A stretch of DNA of 64,000 bases from Gonatopus flavifemur (GCA_018340375.1 JAFFJZ010000001.1:12790001-12854000); one strand, 5' to 3'. Positions 11,972-23,237 are shown, counted from the first letter of the stretch. The notes: generated by a model not told the origin, from the letters alone. Program-made: numbers and translations.

Positions 11972-12221
11972 CCCTGGTGGAAAAATTCTTTTGAATTTCA
12001 TTGAATTTTATGGAATTCAATTGAATTTAATTCACTTTTCGTATATTCGGTTTTAATTGAAAATCAGCAAAATTTAATTCAATTAAACAAAATTTTGGTA
12101 AAATTCAATAAGTTTCCATGAAATTCAATGATTTCTATTGAAGTTTGTGGAATTTTACTGAATTTTATTGAAACCTTGTACGAAAAGTGAATAAAATTCA
12201 ACAAAATTTTTTCCGCCAGGG
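11972..12221. mobile_element. Nested MITE, CCCTGGTGGAAAAATT ends, CT duplication
   Basis: Inverted ends CCCTGGTGGAAAAATTC and AAATTTTTTCCGCCAGGG lie inside the mariner copy, with CT on both outer sides. The whole interior is variants of AATTGAATTT / AAATTCAATT on both strands. 250 bp. Confidence 0.8.
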
Positions 12222-12909
12222 CTCGATCATTTCCCCAACCCGTTTTGCTGTGTGTGATAGGGCATTATCGTGGAGCAAGATGACTTTGTGTTGTCTTTTT
12301 CCATATTCCGGTCGTGTTTCACGCAATGCGCGATTCAAGTCGATCATTTGCCGTTGGTAGCGATCAGTGTTGACGGTTTGCCCAGGTTTTAGCAGCTCAA
12401 AGTAGATTACACCCTTCTGATCCCATCAAACACAGAGAATTGTCTTCTTTCCAGAACGATTTGGTCTTGCAGTGGATGTCGATGCTTCGCCTGGATTCAC
12501 CCATGATTTCCGACGCTTAGAATTCTCAAAGAATATATATCCATTTTTCATCACCTGCCACAATTCGACGGAGAAATGATTTTCTTTTGTATCTGTCGAA
12601 CAGTATTTTACAAGGGGTTTTTCGATTTTCTTGCTGTCTTTCATTCGGTTCATGCGGAACCGATTGTTCCACTTCCCGAATCTTTCCCATGGCTTTTAAA
12701 CGAATGGAGATGGCTTTCCGCGTCAAATTCAGTTGATCTGCGAGTTCTTGTTGAGTTTGAGTGTCATCTTCATCCAATAAGGCTTGTAATTCGTTGTTTG
12801 CGAACTTTTTCCAACGGTGGTTTCCAACGCTCTTCGTTTCTGACGTCAAAATTACCACTTCTACATTTTTTGAACCATTCGAAACACTGTGTTTTACCAA
12901 GGGCATGTT

Positions 12910-13109
12910 CACTGTAAAAAATATACTCCCTAAACTGCCAAAGAAGTTTGTAAACATTCAAAAAATTTTGTGATTTCACGAAGATTTTTGAGAATTCACA
13001 AAATTTTATTCGGCAATTTACAAAAAAGGTTCGGAAATTATTTCTCCAAACCAAGTTTGTAAATTTCCAAGCATTTTTGTTTGGAATTCAACAAATTTTT
13101 TTTACAGTG
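12910..13109. mobile_element. Nested MITE, CACTGTAAAAAA ends, TT duplication
   Basis: 200-bp insert with perfect tips CACTGTAAAAAA and TTTTTTTACAGTG, splitting the mariner transposase. The mariner frame expected around the site (…EAYGEHALGKTQ…, CATGTTCACCG on the + strand) shows that the duplicated dinucleotide is TT, not TA. The interior repeats TTTGTAAA/AATTCACAAAATTTT words. Confidence 0.8.
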
Positions 13110-13399
13110 TTCACCGTAAGCTTCGACAAGCATTCAATGTGATTCTGCAGCAGTTTTCTTCAAATGATAATGAAAAACCAATGCTGCCCGCGGTCGTAGT
13201 TTCTAGGCACAAAACTCTACATGTTCGAGGTTATAAAACTAAAATGGGTGTACAGGACTTCTATTGTTTTGTTCTGGATATTTTCATCAGCTGTTAGGGG
13301 GAGATGATGGTGCTGAAGAAGTGGTCTTGGGGTCCCTAAACTGATGGCTAGTGCCATTTATATGGAAATTTCGGTTCCATGCTTATACACCTGGTATGG

Positions 13400-13700
13400 A
13401 TTTTGTATACGGATGTTTGAATTAAAATTCTTGGGAAAACTTGGGATCCAATATGGTTTCAATTTTAGGATACCAATATTTTCGTAACTACAGGAAACAT
13501 TGGTAATTCAAATGGGTCTCTCCTGGGTTGTACATAGGAACTCTTAGATTCGGATTTTTGGGCAAATGTGGGGAGTCTGGCAAGGCTCTATGCGGGCTGT
13601 AGCTGAGTGACCCTGAGTTAGAAAAATTAGGGCGAATATCAGCAAACCAATTAGGCTATCACACCCTCGTTCTTAGACCCCGCACTTTCTACTTAACCCT
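13400..13700. repeat. Dispersed repeat related to 40440-40760
   Basis: Phrases such as GCAAGGCTCTATGCGGGCTG and GGGCGAATATCAGCAAACCA recur in diverged form at ~40565 and ~40690 (GCAAGGCCCTATGAAGGCTA; TTGAATATCAGCAACCC). It is a fragment of the word-iterated element type seen at 39802-40817. Confidence 0.5.
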
Positions 13701-14846
13701 AGTAAAAATAATTATAGTAATTTTCTAGCACCTTTCAAAGCACTATCAGTGAAGCTAGTCCTCAGAAAGGGCCTTGACATTAACTATGAGGTGGCTAGAG
13801 TCATTTCCGCTAAGGGGGCATTCTTCAAAAAGGATTTCCTCCATTGTAAAAAATCTTTCAGGAAGTTCCCCATACTGTTTGTACACTCGCGTGGTGAATT
13901 TCCCACCCAATACCCGAGAGAATTTTCATTCATTCACCATGAAAATTCACCCAAAGAAAATTGTGTTTTCCATATATTTTATGGGGAAGTTCATAGAGAA
14001 ATCCAAATATTTTTTTCAGCGATTGTTACGAGAGAATAAAAGGCAAATCAAATCGAATCTAACGAAATATCTAATGAGGATGCGAACATGGATATCTTCG
14101 CATCTTAGATCTCTTTCTTCGGACAAGAATCATTCCTTCATTCCTCTTAACAAAAATTATATGAACTTTTTGTCTACCCACTTTGGTTTATCTCGAATCT
14201 TTATAATTCCTCCTCGTGAAGACGAAGATCTGTGTCGATCTGATTTGGGCGAGGTAGTACTTTTAATTCGAACTTAATCAATTTCTTATTCGTTTCTTGG
14301 AAAATCTGGAATTATTATTCTCCTAGGTATTGGTGTAAACCAATTAAGCCATATAGATTCATGGAATATGGGTTTATAGGATGATTAGCGCTGCTTCGCC
14401 TTCCAATTCACTGTGACTTGTAATCTTGTTGAATAAACTTTGATGAATACTGTAGTTTACAAGGTTATAGGGTTTTCTGTACTGACTTCACTTTGAAATG
14501 ATGCAATTGAATGTTATTTTATACTGGAAGTATGCAATTTTTTATTTATTCGAATTTTACGTAAATTTCTATGAATTTATTAGAGAAACCAAATACACAC
14601 GAAGAAAAGTACCTCTTTGAAAAATAACTGAGTTCACTATTTAATATAGCAATAAATATTTTTAATATGTTCCCAGTAGAATGCGCTACGTAATTTATTG
14701 ATTAAGGGATGTGAAGTATCGCAAAGTGCAATACCACGTAGCATCTTTGTGGATCACTGTAAGAATTGACGGGTTCTATAATTTCCATCACTGAATTTGA
14801 ATTTTATGTCCGTACAAATCAAAATTTGACGTAATATAATTTACTA
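13701..14846. other. No gene recognised
   Basis: A 167-codon open frame (13774-14277, +) exists but shows no domain, no splice context and AT-driven composition. I do not call it a gene. Confidence 0.4.
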
Positions 14847-15069
14847 CACTGTCAGAAATATCTGGAAGTTTTTTTCAATTACGTACATGAAATCAGGTCC
14901 ATATACATTCTGCATTGAATTTAATGTACAAAAACATGAAGAGACTATAGATTATGCTATAGTTTACATTGAATTTCATGTAAAATGTGCATGGAACTGA
15001 ATTCATGTACGTGGTAGAAAAAAACTTCCAGTTAAAAGATTAAAATTAATGCAGAAATTTCTAACAGTG
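14847..15069. mobile_element. MITE, CACTGTCAGAAAT ends, TA duplication
   Basis: CACTGTCAGAAATATCTGG mirrors a right end AGAAATTTCTAACAGTG. Inner arms GTACATGAAATCAGGTCCAT and ATGGAACTGAATTCATGTAC also mirror, and TA flanks both sides. Non-coding, 223 bp. Confidence 0.75.
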
Positions 15070-15219
15070 TATGTCACATATCGGGGGCGGCTGTGCTAGT
15101 CTATGCTTTTAAAAACTGTTTTCTCCGTGTAGGAATGGATGTATCAAGATTTGAATCATTAGTCCATCGAAACGAATTTAAAGATAAAAGACATGGAAAA
15201 ACACAATGTCTTTTTCTTA

Positions 15220-15470
15220 CACTGTAAAAATATTCGGAATTTTCCTATGCGCAGCAACCGGAAAATTTCGATCATTGAATAGGGAATCAATTTTCGGTAC
15301 ATGTATGCGTAATTTACCATGGATTCAACTGGAAATTCCAAACTTCATGGGATTTTTATTATCGTTTTCCAATAAATTTCCAACAAAGTGCGGAAAATTC
15401 CTGATTTATGTATGTATTAATCACTTCCGAACATGTATGTGAAGTTTTCCATAGAGAGTTGTTTGCAGTG
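15220..15470. mobile_element. MITE, CACTGTAAAAATATTC end, TA duplication
   Basis: Tips CACTGTAAAAATA and TTGTTTGCAGTG with TA outside. GGAATTTTCC / GGAAAATTCC words repeat inside on both strands. 251 bp. Confidence 0.65.
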
Positions 15471-15483
15471 TATGTTTTTTCTA

Positions 15484-15690
15484 CTAAACCAGAAACAGGA
15501 AGGTTTGTAAAATGATTTTCACATGAAAATATGGAAGATTACGAACGAACAGGCAAATTTTACTACACGTTTTATAAAATTCAACGTTCGGCGTTTAAAA
15601 TTTCAATTCCATCTATTACTGTTTCTATTGTATTCATAATCTCCTGCAGTTTCGAGTGAAAATTCATTTGGCAAACTTTCCGTTGCTGCT
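15484..15690. repeat. Dispersed repeat, copy 2 (partner at ~1845-2030)
   Basis: Colinear with the sequence at 1845-2030, including an ACGTTTTATAAAATT block and an ATTTCAATTC-type block, with a small extra segment (AACGTTCGGCGTTTAAAATT) here. Confidence 0.55.
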
Positions 15691-15733
15691 TCACTGAGAA
15701 AGATAGAAAAAAATGGTTAGACGTGTTATCAAA

Positions 15734-15853
15734 CACTCTCTAAATTTCTTGCATTGAAAATCCACTCCTCAAGAGTGGAAATACCGCAAGTCCAACAAGA
15801 GTGAGTTTTCACTCCATAAGAATAAATTCTCACCCTAAGAAATTTAGAGAGTA
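15734..15853. mobile_element. Short inverted-repeat element, ACTCTCTAAATTTCTT ends
   Basis: ACTCTCTAAATTTCTTGC and AAGAAATTTAGAGAGTA mirror each other. The inside holds GAGTGGAAA / TTTCACTC-like words. A larger relative with the same terminal and inner words lies at 34603-34886. Confidence 0.65.
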
Positions 15854-18503
15854 AATCGAAGATACATCAATTTCAATATTTTTGGGCCTAGTTACAAAAC
15901 TACAATAACATTTATTATTAATTTGGATAAACAATTCGAGCTTCAAATATCAGATATGAATGAATTCCATGGTAAGCGATGATAAAATTTGAATACCACA
16001 TAAATGTACATCACTCCTAATAATATGAACTCATCGATTATTAGAAACTGTTACGCCTGATGTTGTATTTCTTCGTTTCTACTGCTATCTGAAATTGATC
16101 GTGCTATTAATCTTTATCTGCGTTGACCTCTTTAGTCGTCGGAAGAGAGAAAAATGACAAAATCGATTCTCCCTTAACGTGTTATGAACTACATAAGTAT
16201 ACAACTGATCACATAAAATCGTTCGTACAACCATTATAAACAATAAAGTCAGTTGAAAAATTTATATTTTGTTTTCTTTGCCTGATAAACAGGTTTGCAA
16301 AATGCTCAAAACGGGATTTCACTGATCATAATAATTCTATCAACCATGTATTCCTTCCAGGGATACGTTTTTTACTTCTCCACAATGTTCCCCACAACAC
16401 TCATTTCAAAATCAACGAACGTAAAAAAGGAAAACAGAAACAAAACAGAACAGCCAAGAGACATGATTTTACTGTTTTTGCTTCGGTTTTTTCCCTCGCT
16501 CGTGATATGTGAAGAATTGATAATAAAACGATCCTTGGAATAATATGATGTTGATATTGGTTTTTAATATTAGATGTGATTATTGTTTTCTGGAAAATTA
16601 ATTCGAGGAGATAAAAAGAATAATTGATATTGATTATCACTCTAAAAGATTTGTTCATAAAGATATCTAACAGAGTCTCATGCAACATTATGAGATATCC
16701 TCTCGAGGGCATTTTCAAGATATCTTTGAGTGTTCTGGAACAATTTCACATGTGCATTATCCAGCGAACATTATGAGAATAACGTTTTGAAGATAACTCT
16801 ATACACGAACAAGAAGGGATCAATAGTTTTACGGTGAAAAGGAAAGGGAGTGTGGAGTTTTATTATGACCATCGCGTTGATAAACCCAATTACTGCTGAT
16901 TGAATACCCCCCAAAATGCCTTCAGGTCACCGATTTCAGGGTTCAGCAAGGAGGGCGAGCAGGGATCACAGTTCATTGAATCAAGACTCAATTGAATTAC
17001 AGTGATATACAATTTTATTTGATCAAATAATAAACTGATCAGAAGGGCGTACATTTTTAATGGTTGTTCTGGAATCTACATATGGAGAAAATATAAAAAT
17101 GATCTTTCAAACAACACATTAGGATTCCTTCAGAAACTCCTCAAGTTGTCTTCAAAATGTCGCTCTCCCGATGTATCAATTTTTTACCATTTATCAGTTT
17201 ATTTATACTTCTCTAAATTGAAATGAGTTGACGCGAAGTATATAGAATTATACAAAATGTTTCAATACCACCATTGATACTACATACTGAAGTAAAACCC
17301 TTGAATCATAAGCCTCGAGGTAAAACGTTCTCGTAGAGAAATTCTCCTAATCTAACACGAATTGCGTTGAGCTTCAACTCCCCTTGCTTTAGGTGGCATT
17401 TCTTGAGTGCGTGAGGAGAATACCGTTACACGAGCGATACGTTGAGAGATTAAATTGATCCGATATTTAGTTCAAGCGTTCTTCTCGTTTTTCAAGTAAT
17501 TTACGAGAAAAAAGTTCATACACACCGGGAAAATATCTGTTGGATCGAATGTTCATCCGCTGATTGCAAATAAATCCACCTCTTCACATTCCAATTTGAA
17601 TTTTCAACTGGCAATCATCAAATTGTGCGACAAAAATGACATTGATGCGAGAATTTGTATTATTTTCCATAGATTTTGTATGCGAAATACCGATGACTCT
17701 TTTCGTCGAATCGAGGTTCCGAATAATTGAGCATTTCCAAAACGTTACAATTTGACCAACTAAGCTGAAAATTTTGTACACGAGTTCGTATTTACTTATG
17801 TGGTTATAGTTGCTCGAAAACTTCTCTTTTCGTACTGAAAATAATTTTCGAAATATTCTTCACGAGAGATATGTATAACAAAAACCTCGACGGTATGTCA
17901 AAAACATGGTATACAATGGAGCTGGGCGAATTATGATTTTCTTCTACACGTGAGAGAGCTTTCCGGATGGATTAAATGTAAATTTCCTACCAAAGAGAAT
18001 AATACACATTCCTCGTATGAATTTTATTTTCATTGAAAAGAATAAACAAATGTTTCATGAAATCTCGAGGATGAAAATCGTAACAAATATTTCATTTCAA
18101 TTTTCTGTGTATTTCAAAGGTATTATGACGTTACCTTTCTTTGTTGTTTTTCAATTATCTCAATGGAAGTTTCATATTCGTTCTCACGAGTATCCTTTAT
18201 ATCTTCAGGGAAAGAACAAATTTGTTGATATTGGCAAACTGACTGGCAATTTGGAAAAAAGGAGTTCGAGAGATGAATATTACGAACGTGAATGCTGGAA
18301 ATAAATAGGTTTTTTCTACTTTTTACAGCGAGACTATCAAGTCTATGCTCACTTCCTAATAGATTTCTTTGAGTCCTCTTATTCTCTTCCAGACAATTCT
18401 CATTTGTAGCATTAAATGGTGAGCGACGCGAATATCTTCAAATTCAGGAAAGTGTTAGCGAAGCAAGCGCCATTTCAGCTTTGCATTAGTCTAGTGTGTC
18501 TAG
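15854..18503. other. 2.6 kb with no gene or transposon recognised
   Basis: AT-rich, no domain-bearing frame, no inverted repeat longer than about 15 bp noticed. Could contain regulatory or unrecognised old repeat sequence. Confidence 0.4.
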
Positions 18504-18518
18504 CCCCCCCCCCCCCCC
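18504..18518. repeat. Homopolymer run of 15 C
   Basis: A 15-base C run in otherwise AT-rich DNA; its exact length is likely to be polymorphic or misassembled. Confidence 0.9.
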
Positions 18519-18973
18519 ATTTCAATTCCATTCAATTATAGAATCAATAAAGGCTATCGAAGTTGCATTTTGAAGTATTTCGTTAGAAGTTCACGTTCAA
18601 AGACCGTGAAGTATTCATGCATGAATTCAAAAATTCCTTTGAGGGGACTATTTTGGCAACAGAACCAAAGTGAGCAATGCGCTAACAAAATTTTCTACAT
18701 AATTAAAATATTCTCGAATATTCCTTTCACGCGTTAATTACCTCATAATTTAGTTTGGGAGCGTCACTTAATTTTTAGTGGATTGAATTTATAGTCATTC
18801 GATAATAAATGGATGTCCAATATTTCATGTATCACGTGAATTTATCAAAGTGCTCGTTAAGTGCATCTGAAACAAATTTCTATCAAGAATTTGCATCAAA
18901 AGGACAGATAAAAATTCAATTCATATCCTCTGAATGATTACTCTAGTAATTGTGTGTTATAGGGAGCCACTTA

Positions 18974-19603
18974 GTGCAGTAAAAGAATTTTATTCGAAAA
19001 ATTACTGTGCAATTCCAGTAATCGAGGGACAACTCAATCAGAAAAATCCGAATTATGCCAATGTTGACAACAGGTGCGGTACAGTGCCATTATTGGGTCT
19101 TCCACACTTGGCCAACACGTACGGATGCATAGAAATACAGTACTGTGCCTGTAATGATAAACCAGTACTGAGAGCTTAATGCCGGCCAAGTACTGATCCA
19201 GTATAGGCACTGCACTGATTGCGAATAATAGTATTAGTACTAAATCCTCAGTACAGAAAAGCGTTATCATCCCAGACAAATGCCAGTACCCTGCCAGTTT
19301 TTGCCAGTACTGGTGCAGTACTGCGCCTGTTGTAAGTTGTTGGTTGGGAAGTACCAATTCTTCAACAACATTACTGTGCAATTTGTGAAGTTTATGGCAA
19401 ATATTTTCCCTGATAAAAATCATATTAGGCAGTCCACTGGGCCATATTGAGGCTAGGAGTTCGCCTAGTCTGTCCTAATAGCGCCAGGTAGGGGGCGAAG
19501 GAGTGCCTAGAATGATTCCCAATAGGGTCACTAAAATGTTTGGGAATTCACTGATTTTCAAACGCTGCACAGTACTTTTTTGAAAAATTCCCACTTGTCT
19601 CTT
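18974..19603. repeat. Repeat cluster: TTACTGTGCA element split by a CAGTACTGG-word block
   Basis: TTACTGTGCAATTCCAGTAA near 19002 and TTACTGTGCAATTTGTG near 19372 belong to the family of 7682-7872. Between them (~19040-19365) the sequence is dense in CCAGTACTGG, GCAGTACTG and CCAGTACC words, with GACAACAGGTGCGGTAC mirroring GCAGTACTGCGCCTGTTG. A third block (GCTGCACAGTACTTTTTTG, ~19565) closes the outer element. Confidence 0.55.
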
Positions 19604-20482
19604 CCCATGTGGAAATGGAGACACGAGCCGCTACTGACTCACTACTGTTGCCGGAGGTGCCAGTACTGGCAAATCTAGAGCGACCATTATGGGGCCAGTT
19701 GGATTGTCAGTACTGGCAAAGGAGTTGAAATGATGACACCATTTTACATAAGGACCAGTATAACATTTACCACCATGTGTGCCTGCTATGGTGAAACTTT
19801 GGCATTGCAACAGGATCAGTTGTTTTACCAGAGCTGGATGAGAAATGACAAGGAATCAAAATCATGACATCCTATGTAGAAATTCAAATCCGACTCAGTA
19901 CTGGCACATTACCAGTAACCGGAGTTACCAGGAGTGATCATATTTGAAGTAAAAACAAAATACATCAAATTTAAACTTATTCGGTACTGACGCGGTTCTG
20001 TTTCTGTACGGTCTGTGTATTCTCCGAACAATATCAATTCGATCCTGGCTCAAGACCGTCTGACCACGTAAGCCAGTACCGTCTGTACTCAGATATCCGG
20101 CGAACATTTGGCGTCTGTTGGAAAACTGGTAATGATTCTGAATGGGCACAGTTGTTTCTGCCGAAGTCTGGCAAATACACTGAAAAAAAAATTTATTCCT
20201 GTCGAATAAATATTCATTTGTCCTGTACCAAAGAAATATTTATTAGAATTAACAAAATATTCTTTGGAACCAAAATAATTTATTGGAATCGAATAAACGA
20301 TAAAAAATCATCTATTTAATTCAAATAAATTATTTCGGTTCCAAAGAATATTTTGTTAATTCTAATAAATATTTCTTTGGTACAGGACAAATAAATATTT
20401 ATTTGACTGGAATAAATTTTTTTTTCAGTGTACAACTTTGCAGTGCTGCGCCATTTGTTGACTCTGGCTATTTCCACATGGG
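19604..20482. mobile_element. Word-iterated element, CCCATGTGGAAAT ends, CAGTACTGG words
   Basis: Ends CCCATGTGGAAAT and ATTTCCACATGGG are perfect inverted repeats. The interior carries CCAGTACTGGC, CAGTACTGGCA, GGTACTGACGC and similar on both strands. A 253-bp palindromic MITE (20178-20430) is inserted near the right end. Outer bases are TT and TA, so the duplication is not clear. Confidence 0.65.
20178..20430. mobile_element. Near-perfect palindromic MITE, CACTGAAAAAA ends, TA duplication
   Basis: Arms of about 110 bp, starting CACTGAAAAAAAAATTTATT, are almost exact reverse complements. TA lies at 20176-20177 and 20431-20432. The AATAAATATT word repeats throughout. The near-identity of the arms suggests a recent insertion or recent arm homogenisation. 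Confidence 0.85.
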
Positions 20483-20491
20483 TAGTTACTA

Positions 20492-20712
20492 CATGGAGAG
20501 AAATTTTTAGTTAAATTTACTATGTTATTATTGTTTCCGAGGAACAGACTGAATTCTGTCGGATTTCACTATGAAGGGCATATTTTTACTATGGTACAAC
20601 AATAGAATGCTGATCATGTTCACTATGTTTTATGGGGGAACCCGTCATAGTTCAGTCTGTTCCTCGGGAACAATAATAACATAGTAAATTTGACTACAAA
20701 TTTCTCTCCGTG
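20492..20712. mobile_element. 221-bp MITE, CACGGAGAGAAAT family, copy 1, TA duplication
   Basis: Starts CATGGAGAGAAATTTTTAGT and ends AATTTCTCTCCGTG with TA outside. It is the same length as, and in reverse orientation to, the copy at 43428-43648. Shared core phrases are TTCCTCGGGAACAATAATAA and CATAAAACATAGT. Confidence 0.85.
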
Positions 20713-20815
20713 TAGGGTTTCACATTAATTTTTCTGAGAAAACTCTCTCAGTATCTCAAGATGTAATTTTGGGACAATAAATCTCAAAAGGGTTATTGAT
20801 CTTCTTAATCAAATA

Positions 20816-22107
20816 CAGGTTGGTTGAAAAGTTTTGAAAGCAAAAATGAAAAAATGTGTATTTTTTGATGAAATGATTTTTTTTATTCAATAAAGTCTCC
20901 CTCAACTTCAACACACTTATTCTAACGATCCTCCAATAATTTTATACCATCTCTGTAATGATTTTCCGGAAGCTCCGCTAAGTACTGTTCCACAGCTGCA
21001 ATAGCTTCTTCATTCGACGAAAAACGCTTTCCACGAAGGAATTGTTTCAAATTTCTGAACAGGTAATAGTCGGAGGGAGCCAAATCTGGTGAATACGGTG
21101 GGTGTTCAAGCAATTCGTACTTGTATTCGTTCAGTTTAACCAAGCCAGAACACTTGTGTGACACACGTGCATTGTCTTGATGAAAAATGATTTTTTTCTT
21201 CCGTAAACCGGGTCTTTTTTCACGAATTTTTTCATCCAACTGGTCCAAAAGGTTGCAATAATATTCAGAGTTAATTGTTTTACCTTTTCCGAGATAATCA
21301 ATCAACAAAACCCCTTTTGCGTCCCAAAAAACCGATGCTAAAACCTTTTTTGCCGATCGTTCTGACTTCACCCGTTTTGGAGCTGAACAACTAGCTTCGG
21401 TCCACTGTAAACGTTCTTGTTTCAGTTTAGGATCATGATGGTAGATCCAAGTCTCGTCCACGGTTACGAAACGACGTAAAAAATCGGTCTTATTCTGCTT
21501 AAAACGCTCCAAATTACGCTGAGGAATTTGTTTTCGATTCAGTTTTTGTTGAATTGTCAACGAATGCGGCACTAACTTTCCAAAAAGCTTTTTCATATGT
21601 GATTGTTCGTGTAAAATATGGAGTACTCGTTCATCCGAGATGCCTATGGTATCAGCAATTTCACGCTCAGTCAAACTCGGATCTTTACAAACAATATCAT
21701 AGACTTGCTCAATGATGTCTGATTTCGTTGCACTTTTTGGACGTCCACTACGTGATTGATCTTCAACGCTTGTACGACCACGTTTAAACTCTAAAACCCA
21801 TCGATGTACAGTTGGAAATGAAGGAGCAGATTCCTTCAACACTTTCTTCATTTTAGTATGAATTTCTGTTGCTGATAAACCTTCCAAAACAAAGAATTTT
21901 ATCACTGCACGATATTCGGATTTTTCCATTTTCACAAAATACACTGACACGTCAACTTCGAATGGCTTGTAAACAAAGAATGAATTGACATATCGGAATA
22001 AAATTGTGTGTGTGTTCAAATTAAGGATGAAATATAAAAATAGCGTATAAATTTCGATTCCTGTACTGGTTGATAGGTGTCGCTTTCAAAACTTTTCAAC
22101 CAACCTG
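20816..22107 (-). mobile_element. Nearly intact mariner transposon, 1292 bp
   Basis: Both tips are present and match exactly over 25 bp or more: CAGGTTGGTTGAAAAGTTTT on the left and its reverse complement at the right, with TA on each side (20814-20815, 22108-22109). The length and single transposase frame are standard for mariner. It lies only ~60 bp from the hAT-like element starting at 22167. It is the youngest-looking mariner in the window. Confidence 0.95.
20922..21929 (-). CDS. Mariner transposase, truncated by one stop near the C-terminus
   Basis: Cut-and-paste transposase of the Tc1/mariner superfamily, acting in the nucleus on its own terminal repeats. I start it at the Met reading MEKSEYRAVIKFF, the usual mariner beginning, rather than 30 codons upstream where the frame also opens. 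It has 335 residues. The N-terminal half (about 1-120) contains two helix-turn-helix units (LSATEIHTKM... and LTEREIADTIGIS). The catalytic triad is complete: D158 in VTVDETWIYH, D252 in IFHQDNAR and D287 in YSPDLAPSDYY, with 34 residues between the last two (D34D). The usual WVPHEL motif reads KLVPHSL. The frame ends in TAG directly after LLEDR, where the family has Trp. The next 12 codons (NKCVEVEGDFIE) follow in frame before the normal stop, so one TGG-to-TAG change truncates an otherwise complete 348-residue protein. Confidence 0.92.
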   Translation of the reverse strand: MEKSEYRAVIKFFVLEGLSATEIHTKMKKVLKESAPSFPTVHRWVLEFKRGRTSVEDQSRSGRPKSATKSDIIEQVYDIVCKDPSLTEREIADTIGISDERVLHILHEQSHMKKLFGKLVPHSLTIQQKLNRKQIPQRNLERFKQNKTDFLRRFVTVDETWIYHHDPKLKQERLQWTEASCSAPKRVKSERSAKKVLASVFWDAKGVLLIDYLGKGKTINSEYYCNLLDQLDEKIREKRPGLRKKKIIFHQDNARVSHKCSGLVKLNEYKYELLEHPPYSPDLAPSDYYLFRNLKQFLRGKRFSSNEEAIAAVEQYLAELPENHYRDGIKLLEDR

Positions 22108-22616
22108 TATCTACCAAGTAATCCATGTCCCAAGATATGCTTCAGATGAGTTTAAAATGTCCAACGTAGCATTGCCGCGAGCCGAGCCGAACTTTGGACA
22201 TCGGCTCGGCTCGGTTCGTGATTCTAAAATAAAAGCTCGGCTCGAAGCTCGGCTCGCTTCGAGCTGGCTCGAGCAGAATCGAGCTCGGAACGTAAATCAA
22301 AGGAATACCAACACTTGTGCTCCGCTACATTTTTTTTATGTATTCATTCAATGATTTGAGCACACAGAATGGAAGAATATCATCAACAAGAAATAAAAGA
22401 AGTTTTATGAGCAAACAACCTTTTTCTCAAAATTCATCAAATTTCTTGGATCTCATGAAAATTTCATTAAATTTTGTGTATCCAGTATTGAATCCAAATA
22501 TCACATTCCATTGGTGATCATTAATTTTTATACGTTTATTTCATCTTGTTTTCCACCATGTTGTACATGTTGTAGAAATTTGCGTTCAAAATGATGTGTG
22601 ATTGAAGTCATTCTTA

Positions 22617-22828
22617 CCACAAGAGAACACCAACGTTCGATAAACCTTTATTAGATGTGCAATGAATCGTTGAATGTGAATTTATCAAACCCTAACAGAA
22701 CACAGAGCGGCTAGGTGGAATTTAGGTTCAGTACTTTGACGTCCAGGGAACGTCCAGTGGACCATCAAATGGCCTTACGTACAATGAACCTCTATTGAAC
22801 CTTCTTTGAAACTTCGTGTTCTCTTGGG
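22617..22828. mobile_element. Nested element, CCACAAGAGAACAC / GTGTTCTCTTGGG ends
   Basis: Inverted ends CCACAAGAGAACACCAACG and CTTCGTGTTCTCTTGGG. Words GAACGTCC, GAACCTT and AACGTTC recur inside. Relatives with the same tip type are 35344-35489 and 57501-58465. Confidence 0.65.
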
Positions 22829-22977
22829 AAAAATCAATCTAAAATCGATCTATTCGGCTCGTGTCCTTTCAGGGTAGATTTTGTATTCATGAAACAAGCA
22901 AAGTAGAATCATTACAACATTTTACTATTTTGGTATAATTCACGATAAGTTGCGTAAAATTGCACTGATCTACATTT

Positions 22978-23213
22978 CGGACAAAACCCCCACCGATGGG
23001 ATACATCGCCTCAACGCGGAATTTGAGTGCAGAATCGGAGGATGAACGGTTGCTCGTCGGATATGTGACGTGGAGGCAACGAAGAAAAGTCTGGCCTTGA
23101 TCTTCACGCGGACTTTCCTTCGTTACTTCCACGTCACTTTTCCGACGAGCAACCGTTTATCCACCGATTCTCCACCCAAATTCTGCTTTGAGGCGATATG
23201 AGGTTTTGTGCAG
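22978..23213. mobile_element. Nested foldback MITE, ACAAAACCCCCACCG end
   Basis: CGGACAAAACCCCCACCGATG and CGATATGAGGTTTTGTGC mirror, as do the inner arms (GAACGGTTGCTCGTCGG / CCGACGAGCAACCGTTT and GTGACGTGGAGG / CTTCCACGTCAC). This makes a long imperfect hairpin of ~236 bp. Confidence 0.75.
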
Positions 23214-23237
23214 GATGATATTTCCTACAAAACCATA

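Larger units (their letters stand above)
11644..13394 (-). pseudogene. Mariner transposon copy with broken transposase and two nested MITEs
   Basis: TA-flanked ends (CCAGCTTTAGGAGTATGAGA and ...ATGCTTATACACCTGG) are imperfect inverted repeats. Removing the two insertions (11972-12221 and 12910-13109) leaves about 1.3 kb, the usual mariner size. Transposase fragments on the minus strand include GKTQCFEWFKKCRSGNF (N-terminal region), a RKAISIRLKAMGK helix, VAGDEKWIY around the first catalytic Asp, and ILLHDNA-like sequence around the second (~12260). Frames are shifted and interrupted, so it is dead. Copy 1102-1593 belongs to the same family. Confidence 0.85.

Noticed and set aside
13774..14277. 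167-codon open frame on the + strand
   Set aside because: No domain, no splice or start context, composition of AT-rich random DNA; an overlapping frame (13749-14039) is equally open.
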